A DNA stretch of 26,562 bases from CAYXZR01 sp964470025 (GTDB lineage Bacteria; Patescibacteriota; Patescibacteriia; Buchananbacterales; UBA6539). The position numbers were made by a program, and so were the translations under genes. The notes beneath the pieces were generated by a model that saw nothing but the letters and a program-made list of their open reading frames with translations, ran no database searches and had not been told where the DNA came from. The stretch spans positions 1 to 26,562 of the forward strand of contig CAYXZR010000010.1 of NCBI GenBank assembly GCA_964470025.1, in the 5' to 3' direction. Positions within the stretch are counted from its first letter, which is position 1, and every line of letters starts with the position of its first letter. Shown piece by piece: positions 7,501-14,242 of the stretch.

Positions 7501-7884
7501 TAGTGCGTCTCTGATTTCTGTTAGTAGTTCCACTTCCTTAGAAGGTGTTGGGGCAGCGGGTTCGTTGTTTTCTGCTTTTTCTTTAGTTTTATTGAATTGC
7601 TTGATTGTAATAAATATTGCAAACGCAATTATCAAGAAGTTGATTATGGTGTTAAGGAATAGCCCATAATTAAGTGTTATTGCTTCTGTTGTTTCGGTAG
7701 CTTTTTTTAAAGTAAACGCAAAGTTAGAAAAATCAATCCCTCCAACTAGGTATCCGATCGGAGGCATAATAATGTCATTTACAAAAGATGTAACAACTTT
7801 ACCAAAGGCTGTACCAATAACAATACCGATTGCCATGTCGATGACATTTCCTTTGATTGCAAATTTTTTGAATTCTTCAAGCAT
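7492..7884 (-). CDS. mscL: Large-conductance mechanosensitive channel
   Basis: MscL opens a wide pore in the cytoplasmic membrane under tension and releases solutes during osmotic downshock. The 130-residue length is typical. The N-terminal amphipathic helix and first transmembrane helix (EEFKKFAIKGNVIDMAIGIV then GTAFGKVVTSFVNDIIMPP) match the family closely. A periplasmic loop follows, then the second transmembrane helix (about residues 74-95, GLFLNTIINFLIIAFAIFI). A cytoplasmic charged helix at the C-terminus (LLTEIRDALKK) is preceded by a Pro/Ala linker. It is the last gene of a likely three-gene operon, 7 bases after the previous stop, and has no SD site. Confidence 0.95.
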   Translation of the reverse strand: MLEEFKKFAIKGNVIDMAIGIVIGTAFGKVVTSFVNDIIMPPIGYLVGGIDFSNFAFTLKKATETTEAITLNYGLFLNTIINFLIIAFAIFITIKQFNKTKEKAENNEPAAPTPSKEVELLTEIRDALKK

Positions 7885-7891
7885 AAGTAGT

Positions 7892-8152
7892 TTATAGTTT
7901 ATTAATTTGTTCTGCTAGCTTAATATCTTTTTTGGTAATGATATCACCGGCATCATGTGTATTCATGCTGATGCGTACATGTTTATAGCTGAACAGCTCT
8001 ATATCTGGATGGTGATTATGAGCCTCAGCAAGTTGACCAACTTCATTTACAAAGTTTAGCGCTTCTTTAAAATTGTGAAATGTAAATGTTTGTTCTAATT
8101 TTTTATTATTTTCTTTCCAGTGTGTTGGAATGTTCATATGTGTTATTTCCAT
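7892..8152 (-). CDS. Pterin-4a-carbinolamine dehydratase (PCD/DCoH family)
   Basis: The family dehydrates 4a-hydroxytetrahydropterin. In bacteria without aromatic amino-acid hydroxylases its role is unclear and may concern folate/pterin or molybdopterin chemistry. The 86-residue sequence keeps the family signature: FTFHNFKEALNFVNEVGQLA, then AEAHNHHPDIELFSYKHV (the HHP motif holds catalytic histidines), then RISMNTHDAGDIITKKD (THD followed by the normally GLT segment, here DIIT). The ATG at 8152 overlaps the end of the upstream gene by 10 bases; an internal ATG at 8137 (MNIPTHW) is possible. No pterin-dependent hydroxylase is visible nearby. Confidence 0.9.
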   Translation of the reverse strand: MEITHMNIPTHWKENNKKLEQTFTFHNFKEALNFVNEVGQLAEAHNHHPDIELFSYKHVRISMNTHDAGDIITKKDIKLAEQINKL

Positions 8153-8646
8153 TCATCGTTTGTGTCAGCGAGCTCTTCTGCAAGTGATCGCATGCCAATA
8201 TTTTTTCTTAGTTCTTCTGCTTGCTCCATGCTTTCTATTGGCGCTAAGCTCTCAGCGCCTTCTTTAGTGGTTATCCATTGCGTCCCATAAATCTGTGGCT
8301 TACCTTGAGCTACCAATACTCGATCTTCTAAATATGCCAGATCTTCTGCTGCAACCTCTTCTGGTTCCTTAGCTTTCATTAGTGCGAGGCAGCGTTCTTG
8401 AAATTCTAAATCTAGATTTGCATGTTGTGCTATTAGCCATGCAGCATGTGCCGCTTCCGCGCCTACTTTTGATTTCGTGGGCCAACCGATTTGCTCTATT
8501 ATTGATTTTAACTTTTCTGTATTTTGCTTATCGATTTCAACAGCCTTTGTGCCATCACCTTTTTGTCGAGCTTCTTGATCTTCACTGGCCATCGCTATTA
8601 TCTCACTTGCAAAAGCTGCTCTCATTAATTCTGATCCTCTCTCCAT
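8143..8646 (-). CDS. DUF6624-like protein
   Basis: A 167-residue cytoplasmic, mostly helical protein that I assign from memory to the DUF6624 family. Supporting features are an acidic helix ending AMASEDQEARQ, then DKQNTEKLKSIIEQIGWPTK, then VGAEAAHAAWLIAQHANLD, where the conserved 'G-W-P ... A-W-L-I-A-Q-H-A' pattern is clear. Function is unknown. A later start at 8625 (MRAAFASEII) is possible: AGAGG precedes it, and a -10-like TATACT (8647-8652, minus) lies directly before the first ATG, so that ATG might not be transcribed. First gene of the DUF6624-PCD-mscL cluster, divergent from miaA. Confidence 0.72.
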   Translation of the reverse strand: MERGSELMRAAFASEIIAMASEDQEARQKGDGTKAVEIDKQNTEKLKSIIEQIGWPTKSKVGAEAAHAAWLIAQHANLDLEFQERCLALMKAKEPEEVAAEDLAYLEDRVLVAQGKPQIYGTQWITTKEGAESLAPIESMEQAEELRKNIGMRSLAEELADTNDEWK

Positions 8647-8662
8647 AGTATATAAATATATT

Positions 8663-8691
8663 TTGACTTAAATTAGCCTAAATGATATAGT
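8663..8691 (+). promoter_or_regulatory. Sigma-70-type promoter of miaA
   Basis: -35 TTGACT (8663-8668), 17-bp spacer, -10 TATAGT (8686-8691). The mRNA would start near 8698, leaving a leader of about 16 nt without an SD site before the ATG at 8714. Confidence 0.65.
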
Positions 8692-8713
8692 TTTATGATA
8701 CCATATTAACATT

Positions 8714-9616
8714 ATGAGTCAAAAAGTATTAGTAATTTTGGGCACGACAGCATCTGGCAAGACATCTTCGGCGGTTGATTTGGCGCGTAAGTATGATGGA
8801 GAGATTGTTTCGGCTGATTCACGTCAGGTGTATCGAGGAATGGATATTGGGACTGGCAAAGATCTTGCTGAATATGGTGAGGTCAAGCATCATATGATTG
8901 ACGTAGCTGATCCGCGAGATGACTTTAGCTTGGCTGACTACCAGCCACAAGCGTATGCAGCTATTGAAGGTATACTCTCTAGAGGAAAAGTGCCGATTAT
9001 TTGTGGCGGGACTGGGTTATATATCTCGGCATTAGTTGAGGGATATATCCTTGATGAATGCTCACTTGCTTCTGATAAAGCTACTACGATTCGTAGCGAG
9101 CTTGAAAGCATGAGCTTAGATCAATTGCTAGCTGAACTTGAACAAATTGATCCTACTACGTATGAAGTAATTGATAAGCAAAACAGACGGCGAGTGCAGC
9201 GTGCAGTAGAGATATACCGTCAGACGGGTGTGCCAAAATCACAGCGACACCAAAAGAAGCGGCCGCCATATGAGTTTTTACAACTTGGAGTTACATTTGA
9301 TAAGGTAGTTCTTGATCAGCGTATTGATAAACGACTGACACAGCGACTAGAAGAGGGAATGATTGAAGAGGTACAACAACTTCATGGGCAAGGAGTTAGC
9401 TGGCAGCGATTATATGATTTTGGTTTAGAGTATCGCTGGGTTGCAGATTATTTGCAGCAAAAAATTACCAGAGAAGAGATGGTAACTGGTTTATCTAAGG
9501 CGATTAAGCAATTTGCAAAACGACAAAAGACATGGTTTAAGCGAGATGAGAGTATTCATTGGTTTGCTATTCCTGATGAGGTAGATAGATTAGTTAAAGA
9601 TTTTTTGAATAAATAA
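8714..9616 (+). CDS. miaA: tRNA dimethylallyltransferase
   Basis: Transfers a dimethylallyl group to N6 of A37 in tRNAs that read codons starting with U. The 300-residue length is normal. P-loop GTTASGKT is at residues 10-17. The DSRQVYRGMDIGTGK motif starts with the catalytic Asp35. HHMIDVADPRDDFSLADY and IICGGTGLYISALV follow, then QNRRRVQRAVEIYRQTG and the C-terminal SKAIKQFAKRQKTWFKRD tRNA-binding motif. It is transcribed from its own promoter and ends at a shared terminator. The modification supports reading-frame maintenance, in line with the translation genes nearby. Confidence 0.96.
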   Translation: MSQKVLVILGTTASGKTSSAVDLARKYDGEIVSADSRQVYRGMDIGTGKDLAEYGEVKHHMIDVADPRDDFSLADYQPQAYAAIEGILSRGKVPIICGGTGLYISALVEGYILDECSLASDKATTIRSELESMSLDQLLAELEQIDPTTYEVIDKQNRRRVQRAVEIYRQTGVPKSQRHQKKRPPYEFLQLGVTFDKVVLDQRIDKRLTQRLEEGMIEEVQQLHGQGVSWQRLYDFGLEYRWVADYLQQKITREEMVTGLSKAIKQFAKRQKTWFKRDESIHWFAIPDEVDRLVKDFLNK

Positions 9617-9637
9617 AAAACCGCCATAGGCGGTTTT
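9617..9637. terminator. Bidirectional intrinsic terminator between miaA and the 116-aa gene
   Basis: Stem AAAACCGCC (9617-9625) with GGCGGTTTT (9629-9637) and a 3-nt loop. Only four T's follow on the plus strand. On the minus strand the U-tract is longer (TTTTTTATTTATT), so it probably serves the gatB operon better than miaA. Confidence 0.8.
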
Positions 9638-9644
9638 GAGATTT

Positions 9645-9995
9645 TTAGGCTGCTTTTTTTTGGTTTTTGTAAATGTTGATTATTTGTTCTGTGAAAGTAT
9701 CTAATCCTTCTGTTTGTGAGTCGTTGAAGTCTTCTTTCAGTTGATCGTAATTGTAGGCAAGTTGGAGGGCTCGTTCTCTTTGGTTCTCTGGAATATTGAG
9801 TGGATTAGCTTGTGATGATTGCCTTAGCTTGTTTAGCTCATCAACAATTTCTAGCATTATTTCTCCTTCTTCCATACTGTCCAGGGAGAGGTTAACTTCT
9901 TTGCTTATGTCATCTCTTAATTCCATCTCCTCAACAGCTTCTTGGAGTTGACTTAAGGCCTCTTCTCGAGCTCCTTCTGGAATAAATTTTTCCAT
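9645..9995 (-). CDS. Hypothetical acidic helical protein, 116 aa
   Basis: I do not recognise a family. The protein is acidic and predicted all-helical, with several Glu/Leu-rich segments (EEALSQLQEAVEEMELRDD, EEGEIMLEIVDELNKLR) and a basic C-terminal tail (NIYKNQKKAA). It has no cysteine, signal peptide or membrane segment. It is the last gene of the gatB unit, 14 bases after the 43-residue ORF, and ends 8 bases before a terminator. The low-complexity helical character would suit a small adaptor or regulator, but the sequence does not show a function. Confidence 0.65.
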   Translation of the reverse strand: MEKFIPEGAREEALSQLQEAVEEMELRDDISKEVNLSLDSMEEGEIMLEIVDELNKLRQSSQANPLNIPENQRERALQLAYNYDQLKEDFNDSQTEGLDTFTEQIINIYKNQKKAA

Positions 9996-10009
9996 ATATT
10001 TTAGCTTTA

Positions 10010-10141
10010 TTATTTATCAAATAAATTTGTAATATTTTTAGGTAAGCTATCGAGCTTTGATCCTAGCCACTCATACCAAAGCTCCCCACGAACCTTATCC
10101 TGTGGTTTTTCTTCGGCTTGCTTGTCTTCTTGTTCTTCCAT
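10010..10141 (-). CDS. Small conserved-looking protein, 43 aa, coupled to gatB
   Basis: A short ORF of 43 residues starting one base after the gatB stop codon, which suggests translational coupling. The N-terminal third is highly charged (MEEQEDKQAEEKPQDK). The rest is a compact amphipathic part containing GELWYEWLGSKLDSLPKN. The tryptophan-rich motif WYEWLGSKLD is not what random noncoding DNA normally gives. No known family is recognised. The gap between gatB and the 116-aa gene would otherwise be empty. A product is likely, but conservation has not been checked. Confidence 0.55.
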   Translation of the reverse strand: MEEQEDKQAEEKPQDKVRGELWYEWLGSKLDSLPKNITNLFDK

Positions 10142-10142
10142 A

Positions 10143-11672
10143 TTACTTTAGTTTTGACTCAATGAGATTTTTAGTCTGTTCTGGGTCAGCTTTTCCTTTA
10201 GTTTGACGCATTACTTGGCCGACGAAAAACTGTATGAGGGTTTCTTTTCCAGCTTTATACTGAGTTACCTGATCTGGATTTTGTGTAATGATTTGGTCAA
10301 TAATTTCGCTGAGCTCTCCTTCGTCTGTGCCACCAGAAAGATCTTCTTCTTCGAGAATCACCGAAGGATCTTTGCCCGAAGTTGCCATCATCTCTAGGAG
10401 TTGCATAGCAATTGTAGAGTTTACTTTGCTTTGATGGACTAAGGTGATAAATTCTGCAAAATTTTCGGCAGTGATTTCTGCACATGAAACTACATCTCGA
10501 CCATCTTTGGCTAGTATCGTCATGAGTTTGTTTGTCAGCCAGTTGCTAGCTTTTTGAGCAAGCTTGCCTTTGTATGTGTCCCACACTTCTTCGTCAGTGC
10601 CTTCGAGCTCACCATGAGCTAGTAGCCATGCGCGGAGCTCTGACATTACTTGTTCAAAGAAATTTGCAAGTCCCTTGTCATCAGTGATGACAAGTGCATT
10701 TTCTTCTGAGATATTATATTCATTCATCAGTCGTTGACGTTTTGCTTGCGGAAGCTCAGGAAGTTCGTTTTTGATACTTAGCACATTAATGCCATCAGTT
10801 GCTTGTAAGTTGATTGGCGGGATGTCTGGTTCGGGGAAGTAGCGATAGTCATGAAGCTCTTCTTTAACACGCTGTTGCTCGGTAATTGCTTTTGCTTCGT
10901 TCCAGCCTCGAGTGGTTGACTCAGTTGGTGGTGTGCCTTCATTCCAAAGCTTAGTTTGGCGTTTGATTTCGTATTCGAGGGCGCGTTCTACTGAGCGGAA
11001 GGAGTTAATGTTTTTTACCTCAGTTTTTGGATAGTATTTTTTAACGGTACCATCGTCATTTAGTTCATCAGTTAAAGAAATATTGGCATCACAGCGAAGG
11101 TGACCTTTTTCCATGTCAGCATCAGAAATTTCCAAATGACGCATCATGAGGCGAAGCTCTTGTAGGAAAATTTTTGCTTCAGCTGGAGTACGCATATCAG
11201 CTTCAGTTACCATTTCCATGAGTGGTGTTCCGCCACGGTTATAGTCCACTAGCGTGTGCTTACCATCAGCTGAGTGAGTGTTTTTTGCAGCGTCTTCTTC
11301 AAGGTGAATATGATGTAGACGAATAGTTTTTGGCTCTTTGTTTACTACGATATCAAGATGTCCGCCAATGCATGGTGGCTTAGTTGATGAGGTAATCTGG
11401 TAGCCCTTTGGTAGGTCTGGATAAAAGTAGTTTTTACGTTCAAATTCAAAAGTAGCAGGGATGTCGCAGTTAAGCGCTAAGCCAGCTTTGATTGTCCATT
11501 CGATTGCCTTGCGGTTTGGTACGGGCAGTGTGCCAGGATGTGCCAGGGAAATAGGGGAGATGGTAGTATTTACTGGCTGATTTTCGCCAGAATTATCGTC
11601 CCCACAGAACATTTTTGACTGCGTTTTGAGTTGGATGTGGATTTCTAATCCGATTACTGGAGTGAGTTTCAT
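10143..11672 (-). CDS. gatB: Aspartyl/glutamyl-tRNA(Asn/Gln) amidotransferase subunit B
   Basis: GatB is the kinase/tRNA-binding subunit of GatCAB, which converts mischarged Glu-tRNA(Gln) or Asp-tRNA(Asn) to the amidated form. The N-terminal catalytic domain is clear: VIGLEIHIQLKTQSKMFCG, SLAHPGTLPVPN, RKNYFYPDLPKGYQITS, LEEDAAK, VDYNRGGTPLMEMVTE, RCDANISL and TEVKNINSFRSVERALEYE. The RYFPEPDIPP segment follows, then the helical region and the YqeY-like tail domain (about residues 430-509, QNPDQVTQYKAGKETLIQFF and VGQVMRQTKGKADPE). At 509 residues it is slightly longer than average. gatA and gatC are not in the window. Its promoter places the mRNA start only about 2-3 bases before the ATG, so the message is nearly leaderless. 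Confidence 0.96.
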   Translation of the reverse strand: MKLTPVIGLEIHIQLKTQSKMFCGDDNSGENQPVNTTISPISLAHPGTLPVPNRKAIEWTIKAGLALNCDIPATFEFERKNYFYPDLPKGYQITSSTKPPCIGGHLDIVVNKEPKTIRLHHIHLEEDAAKNTHSADGKHTLVDYNRGGTPLMEMVTEADMRTPAEAKIFLQELRLMMRHLEISDADMEKGHLRCDANISLTDELNDDGTVKKYYPKTEVKNINSFRSVERALEYEIKRQTKLWNEGTPPTESTTRGWNEAKAITEQQRVKEELHDYRYFPEPDIPPINLQATDGINVLSIKNELPELPQAKRQRLMNEYNISEENALVITDDKGLANFFEQVMSELRAWLLAHGELEGTDEEVWDTYKGKLAQKASNWLTNKLMTILAKDGRDVVSCAEITAENFAEFITLVHQSKVNSTIAMQLLEMMATSGKDPSVILEEEDLSGGTDEGELSEIIDQIITQNPDQVTQYKAGKETLIQFFVGQVMRQTKGKADPEQTKNLIESKLK

Positions 11673-11680
11673 ATGGGCTT

Positions 11681-11709
11681 ATATTAGCTATTTTTTTCTC
11701 AAAAGTCAA
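11681..11709 (-). promoter_or_regulatory. Sigma-70-type promoter of gatB, nearly leaderless
   Basis: On the minus strand: -35 TTGACT (11709-11704), 17-bp spacer, -10 TAATAT (11686-11681). Only 8 bases separate the -10 from the ATG at 11672, so transcription should begin at or within about 3 bases of the start codon. Confidence 0.65.
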
Positions 11710-11714
11710 TCAAG

Positions 11715-11737
11715 AAAAAACCTGTCTGAGACAGGTT
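11715..11737 (-). terminator. Intrinsic terminator of the 33-aa membrane peptide gene
   Basis: Minus strand: AACCTGTC (11737-11730), loop of three bases, GACAGGTT (11726-11719), then T's to 11715. The TAA stop codon (11738-11736) overlaps the first stem bases. The gatB -35 begins six bases after the U-tract. Confidence 0.8.
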
Positions 11738-11837
11738 AAAAAAGGCGAAAGTTGATGCTAGGGGCAACTTTCATAAATTCAGGTCTTGGTAGAAGAGCGA
11801 TGATGAGCAGGGTGATGAGAGTGGCGATGTCTTTCAT
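11736..11837 (-). CDS. Tiny membrane peptide, 33 aa
   Basis: A 33-residue ORF too short for usual gene finding. AAGGAG (11852-11847, minus strand) lies 9 bases before the ATG. The peptide has one hydrophobic stretch near the N-terminus (about residues 4-17, IATLITLLIIALL) after MKD, and a basic C-terminal part (PRPEFMKVAPSINFRLF). It is flanked by its own promoter and its own terminator, and the terminator stem overlaps the stop codon. A strong SD, a promoter and a terminator fitted exactly around so short a frame argue for a real translated peptide. The short-hydrophobic-plus-basic-tail layout resembles type I toxin peptides of the Ldr/Fst kind, but I see no sequence match and no clear antisense RNA. 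Confidence 0.6.
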   Translation of the reverse strand: MKDIATLITLLIIALLPRPEFMKVAPSINFRLF

Positions 11838-11874
11838 CTAACTTAACTCCTTGTGGTTAGCTGATGTTGCTGAG

Positions 11875-11904
11875 AAGATATCATGAAATTTGCGTTTATG
11901 TCAA
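11875..11904 (-). promoter_or_regulatory. Promoter of the 33-aa peptide gene, overlapping the upstream terminator
   Basis: Minus strand: -35 TTGACA (11904-11899), 18-bp spacer, -10 TATCTT (11880-11875); a 17-bp alternative is ATATCT. The first two T's of the -35 are also the last two T's of the preceding terminator's U-tract. Expected leader of about 30 nt, containing the SD. Confidence 0.5.
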
Positions 11905-11933
11905 AAAAAGTCCACCGATTTTTGATCGATGGA
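11903..11933 (-). terminator. Intrinsic terminator of the 63-aa membrane peptide gene
   Basis: Minus strand: TCCATCGAT (11933-11925), loop CAAAA, ATCGGTGGA (11919-11911), 9 bp with one G-U pair, then C and seven T's (11909-11903). It lies 13 bases after the peptide stop codon. Confidence 0.82.
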
Positions 11934-11946
11934 ACTAAGGAGGAGG

Positions 11947-12138
11947 TTAAGTCATTTTGGCTATGATTGTTAGTATCGTAAGACAGATGCTGAGGGATAT
12001 GATACATCCAAGTATCGCTGCTATTGCTCCGCCAAGATTTAAGGAAAAGAATGTTACTAGGACAACGACAATTGTTATCATTGCCAGTATGATTTCAGAG
12101 CCATCCATGACAAACAGTACAAAGAGTAAGTCTCTCAT
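11947..12138 (-). CDS. Small two-helix membrane protein, 63 aa
   Basis: The ATG at 12138 is chosen over a TTG at 12156 because AAAGGA (12152-12147, minus strand) lies 8 bases before it and overlaps the upstream alternative. The protein has two strongly hydrophobic stretches, about residues 16-33 (IILAMITIVVVLVTFFSL) and 38-60 (AAILGCIISLSICLTILTII), joined by a short Gly/Asn turn (NLGG). The N-terminus MRDLLFVLFVMDGSE is also hydrophobic. Almost no charged residues follow. It is monocistronic, with a near-consensus promoter and its own terminator. No family is recognised. Possibilities are a small membrane-complex subunit, a holin-like pore or a toxin; none is shown by the sequence. Confidence 0.65.
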   Translation of the reverse strand: MRDLLFVLFVMDGSEIILAMITIVVVLVTFFSLNLGGAIAAILGCIISLSICLTILTIIAKMT

Positions 12139-12179
12139 TTTATGTTTCCTTTGCAAGTGTGAGAAAGAGCTATAAATAT

Positions 12180-12208
12180 TTTATATCATAAAATTAAAAA
12201 AATGTCAA
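12180..12208 (-). promoter_or_regulatory. Near-consensus promoter of the 63-aa membrane peptide gene, inside the tmk terminator
   Basis: Minus strand: -35 TTGACA (12208-12203), 17-bp spacer, -10 TATAAA (12185-12180). The consensus -35 lies in the 3' arm and loop edge of the tmk terminator hairpin, and the spacer begins with its T-run. The mRNA start would be near 12173. Confidence 0.65.
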
Positions 12209-12225
12209 TATTTATGACATTTTTT
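12196..12225 (-). terminator. Intrinsic terminator of the dcd-tmk operon
   Basis: Stem AAAATGTCA / TGACATTTT with flanking A/T pairs (arms 12197-12207 and 12215-12225, 7-nt loop) and a run of seven T's on the minus strand. It lies 17 bases after the tmk stop. It is symmetrical, so it could act in both directions, but no plus-strand gene reads into it. Confidence 0.8.
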
Positions 12226-12242
12226 ATCTTATTTTAGCTATT

Positions 12243-12878
12243 TTACTTGACTAGATTCCAGATAGCTTCAGCAATTTCTTCACGAGGCAGTATTTTGCCA
12301 TCTTTGCAGCATTTGATTAAATCCCAGTTATTTTTCTGTGCTAGATAGAGACAGCTAGCTTCGGCTTTTTGTAAGTGATCAAGCTGTTCATGGCCGTCGT
12401 TGCCTTGCCCGCGACTCACAATTAGATCATAGGAGGTTTGCGCGTCGACATGTAAGAAAATAATAGTATCTGGTCGAGGAATTTTAAACGTATCAAATTC
12501 CATTTTTTCAAGCCACTGGCTATAGTTTTCAAGTTGATCGGCTGATAGTTTGGTACTTTGATGGATGAGATTTGCAGTATAGTATCGATCAAGAATTACT
12601 GTTTTGCCATCAACTAGCCATTGTTTTATTTGTTCACTAGACTCCCAGCGATCCGCAGCGTATAGCACTGATGCTAAGTGTGGGTCAATGGTAGTCGGTT
12701 GCCCAAATGCACCATCGAGGTATTTGCGAACCATGCCACCAAAAAAATTTTGTGTGTACTGTGGAAAATCAAGTGTTTCAACTTCTTTACCTTCGCTTAT
12801 ATATTTTTGTTTCAATAATTCAACTTGCGTCGCTTTGCCTGAGCCATCAATACCGTCGATTACAATTAATTTTCCCAT
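12243..12878 (-). CDS. tmk: Thymidylate kinase
   Basis: Phosphorylates dTMP to dTDP with ATP, the step after ThyX. The 211-residue length is typical. The P-loop DGIDGSGKATQ is at about residues 8-18. FPQY (about 38-41) matches the conserved F-P motif of the eukaryote-like TMPK branch. LYAADRWE and VILDRYYTANLIHQ hold the DR(Y/H) motif. The LID region is SRGQGNDGHEQ. It starts 1 base after the thyX stop and ends the operon just before the terminator, so it should be made together with the enzymes that supply its substrate. Confidence 0.92.
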   Translation of the reverse strand: MGKLIVIDGIDGSGKATQVELLKQKYISEGKEVETLDFPQYTQNFFGGMVRKYLDGAFGQPTTIDPHLASVLYAADRWESSEQIKQWLVDGKTVILDRYYTANLIHQSTKLSADQLENYSQWLEKMEFDTFKIPRPDTIIFLHVDAQTSYDLIVSRGQGNDGHEQLDHLQKAEASCLYLAQKNNWDLIKCCKDGKILPREEIAEAIWNLVK

Positions 12879-12879
12879 A

Positions 12880-14238
12880 CTATTTACTCACAATATCATG
12901 CTCACCTCGCTTGATATCAAAGCGACCAGGATCGTCATCGAGGTGTAGCTTAAGCCCAAACTGTCCAAATTCTTTTTGCAAAATTTCTCCAATCTGACTC
13001 GCTCGTTTTTGTAGGGTTGGATGCACGAACCGAGTTGCTCGAAGCTCAACTAAGTAAACAAGAGAAGCAATATCGCCAGTCATGCGGTTTGGGAGATTGT
13101 ATCCCATGGCTGTGTAGTACTGCTGTTCTTCAGTTGATAAAGTAAGTGCTGCTAGCTTTTCTTTTTGCTTCTTGAGTACTGCCTGGGCATCGTCATGCAT
13201 TACTTGAGGTAGCGAATCAATATAGAATTGTTCAAAGCCGTGTTTGTCGGTGAGAAGCGGCATACGTTGAGTCACTGCACGATGTCGCTGTACATCTCGG
13301 AATGAACCAAAGTCAAGCATAAAGCCCAACTGCATCGTGCCACATTCTGCAAGATACTTAGGGAGCTCTGTTTTTGCTGGTCGTTTTTCAAGTACATCTC
13401 TTGATTGTTCTAGTAATGCTGTGTCGATGCAGTTGTGTAGCACGTCAATAGCATCACCATGATGAGTGGTGGTATCGAGGTACGTGTGATGTTGTGTCCA
13501 GAAGGCATTGTACTCTTCGGTTTTTTCGTAACGCTTGGCAACAAATGAACTTGGAAATGCTTCTTCCAGCGCAGCAAGTAGACTATTTGCAATATCTCTG
13601 ACTTCAGATAGTGGATGATGTCGAAGTAACATTACTTTGTCAGCGGCTTGGCGAAGGTTGGTATGCCATGCAAGATTTGTAGATGCACCAGCAGGTAAGT
13701 ATCCTCGCATAATATCAAATGCTCGTGCATTAATTGCTTTATCATACACTGCTTCTTTTTCACCCTCACTAATAGGGTACTGCTCTTTAAGATGCTTAAT
13801 TACGGGCTCTAGTCCTCGCAAGTAAAATGTTCTCCATTCTTCAAGTATTTCATTTGCTTCATCTGTTCCGGCAGGATTAATGAATGGTTGTTTTGAAAAA
13901 TCAATATATCGAGTTGATGACTCTTGTCCACTGTAGAGTGGCCAGTCTTGGATTGCTTTTGCGGCAAGCATGGAAACTCCCTCAATAAAAATTGTAACAG
14001 TTCCACAGTCTCCAATTGATTTGTGGCCATATCCAACATAGTAACTTGCCATGAATTTTTCCGCGCCTTTTTTCATGAGTGTTTCTAAATGCTCATGTAC
14101 GCCACCTGTTGATCGAGAGTGAAGCGCTTGAATCATCGCTTCAGCTTCTGGATTAATAATCGCACCAGTATTTAAGACGAGTACCATTCCTCCTTGTGGT
14201 AATTGTTTTTCTGCATGTTGTAGTTTTGCTGTAGTCAT
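12880..14238 (-). CDS. thyX: FAD-dependent thymidylate synthase, double-length (tandem ThyX domains)
   Basis: ThyX makes dTMP from dUMP with methylenetetrahydrofolate, FAD and NADPH. Ordinary ThyX has about 220-250 residues; this protein has 452 and looks like two copies in tandem. Copy 1 (about 15-235) has GHKSIGDC (71-78), SGQESSTRY (103-111) and the NARAFDIMRGYLPAGAST and NLRQAADKVMLLRHHPLSEV segments. The RHR that begins the signature RHRxxSxNxxSxR is replaced by DWP (98-100). Copy 2 (about 255-450) keeps RHR (318-320, DVQRHRAVTQRMPLL) but lacks the S..S.R part. It ends with YLVELRATRFVHPTLQKRAS. The two copies therefore hold complementary halves of the motif. I chose the ATG at 14238, 4 bases after the previous stop; the longer frame to 14373 would overlap the DUF3160 gene by 131 bases. 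Confidence 0.88.
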   Translation of the reverse strand: MTTAKLQHAEKQLPQGGMVLVLNTGAIINPEAEAMIQALHSRSTGGVHEHLETLMKKGAEKFMASYYVGYGHKSIGDCGTVTIFIEGVSMLAAKAIQDWPLYSGQESSTRYIDFSKQPFINPAGTDEANEILEEWRTFYLRGLEPVIKHLKEQYPISEGEKEAVYDKAINARAFDIMRGYLPAGASTNLAWHTNLRQAADKVMLLRHHPLSEVRDIANSLLAALEEAFPSSFVAKRYEKTEEYNAFWTQHHTYLDTTTHHGDAIDVLHNCIDTALLEQSRDVLEKRPAKTELPKYLAECGTMQLGFMLDFGSFRDVQRHRAVTQRMPLLTDKHGFEQFYIDSLPQVMHDDAQAVLKKQKEKLAALTLSTEEQQYYTAMGYNLPNRMTGDIASLVYLVELRATRFVHPTLQKRASQIGEILQKEFGQFGLKLHLDDDPGRFDIKRGEHDIVSK

Positions 14239-14242
14239 ATGT

